A stretch of DNA of 64,000 nucleotides from Actinomycetota bacterium (GTDB lineage: Bacteria; Actinomycetota; Acidimicrobiia; Acidimicrobiales; JAJPHE01), in contig JAJPHE010000142.1 in the NCBI GenBank assembly GCA_021325435.1, positions 1-64,000 on the forward strand. The letters run 5' to 3'. Both the position numbers and the translations under genes were made by a program. Under the pieces are notes generated by a model that had not been told where the DNA came from, did no database searches, and saw only the letters and a program-made list of their open reading frames with translations. Below, one piece after another: positions 57,926-64,000 of the stretch (its first letter is position 1; each line of letters starts with the position of its first letter).

Positions 57926-57939
57926 TAGAACACATTCTA
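57926..57939. promoter_or_regulatory. KstR-type operator/promoter of echA19-kstR
   Basis: TAGAACACATTCTA lies 8 bases upstream of the echA19 ATG. Read toward echA19 it is ATAGAATGTGTTCT followed by ACTGCCGGG, nearly identical to the copy before the DUF35-ltp operon including the CCGGG leader. TAGAAT serves as a -10 hexamer. Its first three bases are also the TAG stop of the upstream amidohydrolase gene (57939-57937). Confidence 0.85.
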
Positions 57940-59442
57940 TTTTCGGCCGGCAAGCCCGCCCGGTGCCCACACCTCGGCGGGCAGGGCGTCCGAGCCGTGG
58001 GCCGCCGCCCCCTCGATGAGGGTGGCCAGCACGGTGGCCCCGGCGGCCGCCTCGGCCGTGTCCGGGAAGCGGTCGAGCACCACCAGATCGGCCGCCGCCC
58101 CCGGGCGCAAGGGCCCCGACAGGCCGCACACGCCGGCGGCGGACGTGGTGACGGCGCCCAGCGCTTCGCTCAGACGCACCCGTTCGGGACCGGGCCGGGA
58201 GGCGGCCGCGGCCACCATCCCGAGAGGGTCGGGCACCCCCGTGGGAGAGTCCGACCCCGCCGCCACCCGCACCCCCGACGAGACGAACGAGCCCATGCGG
58301 TAGAGCCACTCCTGCTCGGGCTCCGACAGCTGACGGCGGTACTTGAGGGCCCGGTCCACCATGAACCGGGGGTTGGTGACTACATCGGCTCCCGAGGACG
58401 CCACCGCCGCGACCTGTTCCGGCAGGCACAGGCCGACGTGCTCCAACCGGTCCGGCCACGAAGCGTTCCGGTCACCGGCGAGGGCGAGGGCGGCGCTGAG
58501 CTCCTCGACGTCGACGCAGTGGACGGCCACGGGCCACCGGTGGGCCCGGCACTCCTCGATGCCAGCCGCGATCGACCCGCTCGGATCGGCCGGATCCGGC
58601 ATCACCTTGCCGTGGCCCAGCCGAAAGGGCCCTCCGCCGTCGCCCCCGGAGACGGGGTCGCCCGGTCGGAGGCCGGCCCCCCTCAACAGGCCGACCGAGC
58701 CCGAACCCACCATGGCCACGATCCGTTGGGCGACGACGCCGTCGACCGACAGCTCCTCGAGCCGTTCGAGGGCGAGGCGGTCGTTGGTGTGGGTGGCGTC
58801 GCCCACCGCCACCAGGCCGGCGGCGGCCATGGCGGCGCTGACCGCCCCGCTGGCCCGCCGCAGCTCCTCCCAGCCCAGGGGCGGAACCAGCCCAGCGAGG
58901 ACCGCAGCCGGCTCGGCGACGACGCCGGTCGGGCGACCCTCCGCTCCCCTCTCCAGCCGCGGGTCGTCAGTACCCACCTGCCGGAGGGCGGCCCCGTTGA
59001 GCAGAGCGGCGTGGCCGGTGGCGTGGTGCACGACCAGGGGCCGATCAGGAACGGCCCGGTCCAGCTCCGCGACGGTCGGCTGGCGGCCCTCGGTGGTGAG
59101 GGACTCGTCCCAGCCGTGGGCCCGCAGCCACGCACCCCGCCCGGCGGAACCCCACGCCGATTCGGCGGCGAGCCGGGCCAGGAGGGTCTCCACATCAGGG
59201 ACACCCGCCAGGTCCACCGACAGGACGCCCGCCGCCGTGGCCAGGAGGTGGACGTGAGGGTCGACGAAACCGGGCAGGACGGCCCACTCGGGCGCCAGCC
59301 GGAGAACTCTCTCGCCCGGCGCCGCGGCCCCCTCCGCCAGCACGGCCTGGACCCGGCCGTCGGCCACGACGAGCCCCCCGGCCCAGGGGCGGGAAGGGTC
59401 ACCGGTCCAGACCCGGCCCACCACGGCCAGCCCGGCGCTCAC
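57937..59442 (-). CDS. amidohydrolase (imidazolonepropionase/YtcJ-like)
   Basis: This 501-residue metallo-hydrolase has the entry motif [12 protein letters not shown] (HxH at His63 and His65), a mid-barrel [25 protein letters not shown], and [16 protein letters not shown] with the late catalytic Asp. The C terminus returns to the small beta sandwich ([14 protein letters not shown]). Family members hydrolyse cyclic amides, amidines or similar; the substrate is unknown. GTG 59442 was chosen because the N-terminal beta domain starts there. It lies 4 bases after the FadD at 59447 in one operon. Its stop codon overlaps the echA19 operator. Confidence 0.82.
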   Translation of the reverse strand: MSAGLAVVGRVWTGDPSRPWAGGLVVADGRVQAVLAEGAAAPGERVLRLAPEWAVLPGFVDPHVHLLATAAGVLSVDLAGVPDVETLLARLAAESAWGSAGRGAWLRAHGWDESLTTEGRQPTVAELDRAVPDRPLVVHHATGHAALLNGAALRQVGTDDPRLERGAEGRPTGVVAEPAAVLAGLVPPLGWEELRRASGAVSAAMAAAGLVAVGDATHTNDRLALERLEELSVDGVVAQRIVAMVGSGSVGLLRGAGLRPGDPVSGGDGGGPFRLGHGKVMPDPADPSGSIAAGIEECRAHRWPVAVHCVDVEELSAALALAGDRNASWPDRLEHVGLCLPEQVAAVASSGADVVTNPRFMVDRALKYRRQLSEPEQEWLYRMGSFVSSGVRVAAGSDSPTGVPDPLGMVAAAASRPGPERVRLSEALGAVTTSAAGVCGLSGPLRPGAAADLVVLDRFPDTAEAAAGATVLATLIEGAAAHGSDALPAEVWAPGGLAGRK

Positions 59443-59446
59443 CGCC

Positions 59447-60979
59447 CTAGTCGCCGCCGGTGAAGACCGGAAGGAGATTGCGCCGCACCAGCTTGCCGGT
59501 GGAGGTGCGGGGGAGCGCATCCATGATGATCACCCGCTCGGGGCGCTTGTAGCCCGGAAGGCGACGGGCGCAGAAGGCCAGCACGTCCTCGGCCGTCAGG
59601 CCCGAGCCGGGGCGGGCGACGACGGCGGCGCCGACCCGCTCTCCCCACTCCTCGTCCGGCACCCCGACCACGCCGACGTCGGCGACATCGGGGTGCTCGA
59701 ACAAGGCGGCCTCGACGTCCTCCGGAGACACGTTCTCGCCGCCCCTGATGATCAACCCGCCGGCCCGACCGCCGAGGAAGAGATAGCCGTCCTCTTCGAG
59801 ATGACCGAGGTCGCCGGTGTGCAGCCACCCGGCGTCGTCGACGGTCCCCCGGGCCTCGGCGGAGGGCGCGCCCCAGTAGCCGGCCATGGTCCGGGCGGTG
59901 CGGATGAGGACCTCGCCGGTCTGGCCGGCCGGAAGGTCGTTGCCATCGTCGCCCACCACCCTCAGCTCGACGTCGTCGACCGGCCGCCCCACCGACGAGA
60001 GGCGGCGGGTCTTCGCCTCCACCTCCTCGGGCCCTCCGCTCAACCGGTGATCGTCGGGGCTCAGAACGGCGACGGTCGCGGTGGTCTCGGTCTGGCCGTA
60101 GGCGCCGGAGAACGAGACGGTCGACGGAAACGTCTGCAGCGCCCGCAGGATGAGGCTCGGCGGCATGGGCGCGGCCCCGTAGGTGACCAGTTCGAGACTG
60201 GAAAGGTCGCGCTTGGCGACGTCGGGGTGGGCCAGGAGGCGGGCCAGCATGGTGGGCACCAGGAAGCCGTGGGTCACCCGGTGTCGCTCGACGGCGTCGA
60301 GCCACTCGCCGGCGTCGAACTGCGCCAGCAGGACGGCGGGACGGCCTCCGTAGACGGCGGACAGAAGGGAGGAGATGGCCGCCACGTGATGGAGCGGCGC
60401 GGCGACGATCGTCCGGCCCCGGTCGGTCCCGTCGGCGCACTCGGACCGGTTCATGACGTAACCGGTGAGAGCACCGTGGGTCAGCATGACGCCTTTCGGC
60501 AATGACGTGGTGCCGCTCGTGTACAGGACCACGGCCACGTCGTCGTCGTCCACGTCGGCCGCCTCGACGACCGGGTCCCGTCGCTCGAGCTCCGCCTGGT
60601 AGTCGGGGCCGAACACCGTCACCGGCACGCCGCCGGCCTGAGCGCGCACCAGGTCGGAGTAGCGGCCCTCGGTGAACACGATCCTGGCTTGCGAGTCACC
60701 GAGCAGGTGGGCGAGCTCCTCCCCACCCGCCCGGCAGTTCATCGGCACCGCCACCGCTCCGAGCACGGCGGCACCGAAGAGCACCTCGGCGTAGGCCGCC
60801 TGGTTGGTCGAGAACACACCCACCCGGTCGCCCCGCCCCACGCCATGGTCGGCGAGAGTGGCGGCCACCCGGCCGGCGGCGTGGCGCAGCTGGCCGTAGG
60901 TGCGGGGCTGGCGGCCCAGGAACACCTCCTGCTCCGGCACGATCGACGCCGGGATGTCGAGCAGCATGGCCAGGTTCAC
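59447..60979 (-). CDS. acyl-CoA synthetase (FadD-like)
   Basis: This 510-residue ANL ligase has YTSGTTSLPKGVMLTHGAL as P-loop. Other landmarks are APLHHVAAISSLLSAVYGG, TYGAAPMPPSLILRAL, AYGQTETTAT, WLHTGDLGHLEEDGYLFLGGRAGGLIIRGGENVSPEDVE and a lysine in STGKLVRRNLL. The hinge GGRAGGLII lacks the usual Lys-Asp pair (commonly R-x-K-D/E), a mild deviation. GTG 60979 has a GGGAGGA site. A degenerate KstR-type half-palindrome lies about 55 bases upstream. The acyl substrate is unassigned. Confidence 0.84.
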   Translation of the reverse strand: MNLAMLLDIPASIVPEQEVFLGRQPRTYGQLRHAAGRVAATLADHGVGRGDRVGVFSTNQAAYAEVLFGAAVLGAVAVPMNCRAGGEELAHLLGDSQARIVFTEGRYSDLVRAQAGGVPVTVFGPDYQAELERRDPVVEAADVDDDDVAVVLYTSGTTSLPKGVMLTHGALTGYVMNRSECADGTDRGRTIVAAPLHHVAAISSLLSAVYGGRPAVLLAQFDAGEWLDAVERHRVTHGFLVPTMLARLLAHPDVAKRDLSSLELVTYGAAPMPPSLILRALQTFPSTVSFSGAYGQTETTATVAVLSPDDHRLSGGPEEVEAKTRRLSSVGRPVDDVELRVVGDDGNDLPAGQTGEVLIRTARTMAGYWGAPSAEARGTVDDAGWLHTGDLGHLEEDGYLFLGGRAGGLIIRGGENVSPEDVEAALFEHPDVADVGVVGVPDEEWGERVGAAVVARPGSGLTAEDVLAFCARRLPGYKRPERVIIMDALPRTSTGKLVRRNLLPVFTGGD

Positions 60980-61034
60980 GGCGTCCTCCCGGTGGCTGCC
61001 GACGCCGGGCGTCGTCGGGGACCGGCCGTAAAAT

Positions 61035-61046
61035 AGAACCTCTTCC
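61035..61046. promoter_or_regulatory. degenerate KstR-like site upstream of fadD (59447-60979)
   Basis: AGAACCTCTTCC keeps one perfect arm (GTTCT read on the minus strand) but only part of the other. On the minus strand it continues into AGGTTCTATTTT. The AGGTTCTATT segment is shared with the clear site at 54856, and TATTTT could be the -10 hexamer. It is probably a weak or decayed site of the same regulon. Confidence 0.4.
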
Positions 61047-61156
61047 GAGGCCGTCCGGCCCCCGACGTCCCGCCAGGCGGCACGGGCCGTGGCCCGACGC
61101 CGAGGAGGCGGCCGGGCCGACAGAAGGTGCGGATAGGGTGACCGGCGGAGGGACCG

Positions 61157-61273
61157 ATGGCGAACGACACCGGCAAGAGGTACGGCTGCGAAGAGTGCGG
61201 CGGGGAGATCATCGTGACCAAAGGCGGCCAGGGAGAGGTCCGGTGCTGCTCGAAGGTGATGGTCCGCAAGTGA
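61157..61273 (+). CDS. desulforedoxin-like mini-protein, 38 aa
   Basis: This 38-residue protein reads KRYGCEECGGEIIV in its first half and VRCCSKVMVRK at the end. The spacing C-x2-C, then an adjacent C-C pair followed by x2-M, matches the desulforedoxin/desulfoferrodoxin N-terminal iron site. ATG 61157 follows a GGAGGGA site. It is followed 27 bases later by a second, similar mini-gene. Such proteins bind Fe(SCys)4 and act in electron transfer or oxygen defence; in actinobacteria their role is not established. Confidence 0.72.
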   Translation: MANDTGKRYGCEECGGEIIVTKGGQGEVRCCSKVMVRK

Positions 61274-61300
61274 CGATCACGCCGGCCAGGGGGTGCCACG

Positions 61301-61438
61301 TTGCAGATCGGTAAGCGGTACCGGTGCGAGTCGTGTGGCACCGAGGTGCTGGTGACCAAGGCCAGCGACGGGCAGCTGTCCTGTTGCGACTCGGACATGG
61401 AGCTCGTCAAGCCGAAGCAGACCGCTTCGGCCGACTAG
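61301..61438 (+). CDS. second desulforedoxin-like mini-protein, 45 aa
   Basis: This 45-residue protein has KRYRCESCGTEVLVTKASDG then LSCCDSDMELVK, the same C-x2-C and C-C pattern as the preceding mini-protein, with extra C-terminal residues. The only in-frame start before the motif is TTG 61301, preceded by an AGGGGG ribosome site; a stop lies upstream in frame. Two related genes side by side look like a tandem duplication. It is followed 20 bases later by the crotonase gene on the same strand. Confidence 0.65.
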   Translation: MQIGKRYRCESCGTEVLVTKASDGQLSCCDSDMELVKPKQTASAD

Positions 61439-61458
61439 CCGGCCCCCGCCCGGTCGCC

Positions 61459-62184
61459 GTGCAGCTGAGCCGGATCCGGGTGGCCAGCCAGGGGCCGGTT
61501 GCCGTCCTGACGCTGCCGGGCGGCCCGCTCGACGCCCGCACCATCGTCGAGTTGGACGAGGTCGTCGCCGGCCTGGACGAGGGGGCCGAGACACGGGTCG
61601 TCGTGCTCGAAGCGGAGGGCCCCGACTTCTGTAGCGGGACCGAAGCCGGCTCAGACCCCGGGAGCAGCGGAGTCGACCCGCCCCGACGGCTGGCGACAGC
61701 TCGAATGCCGATCGTGGCCGCGGTGCGGGGGGCATGCCGGTCCGCCGGGCTGGAGCTCATCCTCGGCGCCGACATGGTCGTGGCCGAAGAAGGATCGGTC
61801 TTCGGCCTGTCCGAGCTGGCCGAGGGCCGCCTGACCCGTTGGGGGGGGATCCAGCGGCTGGTACGCGCCCTCGGAGCGCCGACGGCAACCGCCATGGTGC
61901 TGCTCGGCCAGGAGATCAGCGCCGGGGACGCCCACCGGCTCGGTCTGGTCCACGAGGTGGCGCCCCCGTCGCGGGCCCGGGCGATCGCCGAGGAGCTGGC
62001 CCGACGGGGGCCGCTGGCCCTGGAGTACGCCAAGGAGGCCGTCCGCCGGGGCGCGGAGCTGCCCTTGGCCCACGCCCTCCGGCTGGAAGCCGACTTCAAC
62101 CACCTGCTGGCCACCTCGGAGGACCGGGCCGAGGGACTGGACGCCTTCTTCGCCAAGCGGCCGCCGCGGTTCAGAGGCAGATGA
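61459..62184 (+). CDS. enoyl-CoA hydratase/isomerase (crotonase) family protein
   Basis: This 241-residue crotonase-like protein has AVLTLPGGPLDARTIVELDEVV, FCSGTEAGSD, a mid-section VAAVRGACRSAGLELILGADMVVAEEGSVFGLSELAEGRLTRWGG, and LLGQEISAGDAHRLGLV. The oxyanion loop is CSGTEAG in place of the usual SAGxD, and the GGxE segment reads SAGLE, so catalytic competence is uncertain. GTG 61459 was chosen because the open frame upstream covers the mini-protein region. Its stop overlaps the CoA-transferase gene start by four bases. Confidence 0.72.
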   Translation: MQLSRIRVASQGPVAVLTLPGGPLDARTIVELDEVVAGLDEGAETRVVVLEAEGPDFCSGTEAGSDPGSSGVDPPRRLATARMPIVAAVRGACRSAGLELILGADMVVAEEGSVFGLSELAEGRLTRWGGIQRLVRALGAPTATAMVLLGQEISAGDAHRLGLVHEVAPPSRARAIAEELARRGPLALEYAKEAVRRGAELPLAHALRLEADFNHLLATSEDRAEGLDAFFAKRPPRFRGR

Positions 62185-63752
62185 CGGCCGACGGCCCCCT
62201 GACCGGGCTGGTCGTCGAGCGGCGGTCGGGCTCGGTCGAAGCGGAGGTCGCCGCCTGGTACCTGGCCGGCTTGGGCGCTGGCGTACGGGCGGCCACACCG
62301 TCGGCCTCGCCGTTCGCGGTGGCCGAGACGGTCCGGGCGAGACCCGGCGGCGAGCCCGACGTCGTCCTGGCCGACACCGGCACGACCGGCACCGGCACGA
62401 CCGGCGCCAGCACGCCGACAGCCGAGCTCGAGGTTGACCCCGACCGCCGCCGGGCCGGCGGTCTGCCGCCGGGCACCTTGCCCTACGCCACCGGTTTGGC
62501 CTTGGCCGGTGCCGCCCTGGCCTGCGTCCGTTCCGGTACCCGGGTGTCGGTGAACCCGCTCGACGTGGCCCTGCAGCTCTTCCTCCCCGAGGTCATGGCG
62601 GCGTCGTACCGCTCGCCGACCTGGCCGCGACCGCCCGACCCGCTGCCGGCGCCGGGCGGCGGGTGGCTGAACTGCGAGCTGGGCGCGCCGGGCGCCGGCG
62701 ACGACTTCCGACGCCTGCTCGCCACCCTGCCGGCGGGGGCCGACGCCGGCGAGATCGCCGCCGCCGCTCAGGACTGGCGGCTGCCGGTCTGCGAGTACCT
62801 CCCGCGGCGACCGGAAGCAGACGAGCCGGTGGTCCAGCTCGGGGCCGCCTCCTCCCCGTCATCGACCGGGCCCGCCGCTGCCTACCGCCCGGATACGACC
62901 CGAGCGGCTCACCAGAGCGGAGCCCCGTTGGCGGGTGTCGTCGTATGCGACCTGACCGCCATGTGGGCCGGACCGCTGGCCACCTGGCTGCTGGGCCGTC
63001 TCGGCGCCGAGATTCGCAAGGTCGAGTCGGATGCCCGGCTGGACGGCACCCGGGCCGTGGACGGGCGCGGCATCCACCCCCGGGGCCGCCAACTCCCCCC
63101 TGGCGACGACTCGGCCCTGTACAACGCCCTCAACTCGGGCAAGACCCGCTTACCTCTGGACCTCTCCCGCCACGACGACCGCGACCGGCTGTTGGAGGTG
63201 ATCGCCGACAGCGACGTGGTGATCGACAGCTTCTCGCCCCGCGTCATGCCCAACCTGGCCCTGTCGCCCCGCCACCTTCGTCGGTTCGGGGACCGCCTCG
63301 TCACCGCTTCACTGCCCGCCTTCCCCGATGGGCCGCTCCGGCCGTGGGTGGCCTACGGCAACGGCGTCCACGCCATCAGCGGCTTGGGTGATGCCGGAAA
63401 CGGAACCTACCGGGCTCCTTCGGTGACCTATCCCGACCCGGTCGCCGGCCTCGCCGTATGCGCCGCCGTGCTCGCCGCCCTGGTCGGGCGGGACCGGGGC
63501 TCGGCGTGTGGTCATGTCGAGGTGTCTCTACTGGCGGCCATCCGGCCGCTGCTCCGCTTCCCCGCCGAGGCCTGGGCCGCGGCGCCGGCGAGCCGGGGAA
63601 GAACGCTGCTGCGCGCCGCCGAGAGCCGCGCAGGCGTGGCGTGGCTGGACGATGGGGCAGGCCGACACCTCTACCCCGTGGGTCCCTTTCGGGGCGGGGC
63701 CCTCCCCCTGCCCCTCTCCCCTGCCCCCGGCCTGGCCGCGGTGACGGCATGA
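62181..63752 (+). CDS. degenerate CaiB/BaiF-type CoA-transferase
   Basis: This 523-residue protein appears to be built from two CoA-transferase pieces. The first 230 residues are a poorly conserved half (GLVVERRSGSVEAEVAAWYLAGLGAGVRAATPSA). The second unit starts near residue 250 with GVVVCDLTAMWAGPLATWLLGRLGAEIRKVESDARLDG and ends early after LFLHPxxx-type sequence is lost. At the position of the family's catalytic Asp it has SLLAAIRP (Ala), so activity is doubtful. ATG 62181 overlaps the crotonase stop. It contains a 15-bp tandem duplication. Confidence 0.68.
   Translation: MTADGPLTGLVVERRSGSVEAEVAAWYLAGLGAGVRAATPSASPFAVAETVRARPGGEPDVVLADTGTTGTGTTGASTPTAELEVDPDRRRAGGLPPGTLPYATGLALAGAALACVRSGTRVSVNPLDVALQLFLPEVMAASYRSPTWPRPPDPLPAPGGGWLNCELGAPGAGDDFRRLLATLPAGADAGEIAAAAQDWRLPVCEYLPRRPEADEPVVQLGAASSPSSTGPAAAYRPDTTRAAHQSGAPLAGVVVCDLTAMWAGPLATWLLGRLGAEIRKVESDARLDGTRAVDGRGIHPRGRQLPPGDDSALYNALNSGKTRLPLDLSRHDDRDRLLEVIADSDVVIDSFSPRVMPNLALSPRHLRRFGDRLVTASLPAFPDGPLRPWVAYGNGVHAISGLGDAGNGTYRAPSVTYPDPVAGLAVCAAVLAALVGRDRGSACGHVEVSLLAAIRPLLRFPAEAWAAAPASRGRTLLRAAESRAGVAWLDDGAGRHLYPVGPFRGGALPLPLSPAPGLAAVTA
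62376..62405 (+). repeat. 15-bp perfect tandem duplication inside the CoA-transferase gene
   Basis: ACCGGCACGACCGGC occurs twice back to back and encodes TGTTG twice in a linker of the degenerate CoA-transferase. The period is a multiple of three, so the frame is kept. It looks like a recent slippage product in a weakly constrained linker. Confidence 0.85.
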
Positions 63753-64000
63753 GCTCGAACGCCGACCCCCCGCCCCCGGTACGGCTCGAGCTCGACGCAG
63801 GGGTGGCGGTGGTGCGGCTCAACCGACCACCGCTCAACATCTACGACCTCGACATGCGAGACGCCCTGATCGAGGCGTTCACGGCCGTGCGCGACATGCC
63901 CGCCGCCAGGTGCCTCGTCCTGGCGGCGGAGGGTCCGCACTTCTCGGCCGGCGCCGACCTGCACGAGTTCGGCTCCGCCGAATCGGTGTTCGAGGGCCGC
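63749..64000 (+). CDS. enoyl-CoA hydratase family protein (cut by window end)
   Basis: The first 84 codons are visible. They show PVRLELDAGVAVVRLNRPPLNIYDLDMRDALIEAF, then RCLVLAAEGPHFSAGADLHEFG, the crotonase oxyanion loop (FSAGADL) with its conserved Ala-Gly-Ala-Asp. Unlike the partial match upstream, this one has the normal motif. ATG 63749 overlaps the CoA-transferase stop by four bases, so it continues the same operon. The 3' part lies beyond the window. Confidence 0.88.
   Translation, partial: MSSNADPPPPVRLELDAGVAVVRLNRPPLNIYDLDMRDALIEAFTAVRDMPAARCLVLAAEGPHFSAGADLHEFGSAESVFEGR

Overview
This is a GC-rich chromosomal window with many GTG starts, dense head-to-tail operons and 1-4 base start/stop overlaps. 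Its F420-type enzymes (LLM, Ddn-like), IlvG-like enzyme, WS/DGAT acyltransferase and steroid genes closest in recalled sequence to Mycobacterium/Rhodococcus proteins point to an actinobacterium. An uncultured Acidimicrobiia-like lineage fits best, but that placement is inference. I see no phage, transposase, integrase or CRISPR, and no gene-free gap over 300 bases.

Region 1 (1-14 kb) is mostly housekeeping: tRNA-Ala(CGC) with a terminator, a translin-family protein beside a small membrane protein, the molybdenum-cofactor genes moaC, moaA and moeA with galU (all minus strand), an FmdB-type zinc ribbon plus MTA phosphorylase behind a near-perfect CIRCE (HrcA) operator, a PHP phosphoesterase, a TldD/TldE pair, an FlK-type thioesterase, an IlvG-like ThDP enzyme, a Ddn-like protein and a WS/DGAT acyltransferase.

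Region 2 (14-37.5 kb) is a steroid-ring degradation island. kstD-echA20-ipdA-ipdB are translationally coupled. An amidohydrolase, hsaE-hsaG-hsaF, a short HsaE-like paralogue lacking all three metal-ligand glutamates, two SDRs flanking fadD3, then hsaD, hsaC and hsaA follow, ending with a MarR and an IclR regulator. fadA6 (minus), an SDR, ipdF, ipdC and accessory genes come next. Together they cover A-ring delta1-dehydrogenation, 3-HSA hydroxylation, meta-cleavage and hydrolysis, the HsaE-F-G lower path to pyruvate and propionyl-CoA, and HIP-CoA formation with C/D-ring opening. KshA/B, HsaB, KstR2 and the FadE/IpdE acyl-CoA dehydrogenases are not in the window.

Region 3 (37.5-64 kb) is a KstR-type regulon. 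Five clear AGAAC-N2-RTTCT operators, plus a degenerate sixth, lie before operons encoding a nitronate monooxygenase-like enzyme with a double CoA-transferase, an LLM/amidohydrolase divergent pair, two DUF35 proteins with ltp4-ltp3, a FadD, echA19 with a KstR-like TetR gene, and another FadD. The kstR-like gene lies downstream of echA19 in the same operon, which suggests autoregulation. The region also carries an oligopeptide-type ABC importer (permeases and ATPases at 49.8-53.6 kb, binding protein at 42-43.5 kb), two desulforedoxin-like mini-proteins, and a crotonase/CoA-transferase operon running off the window end.
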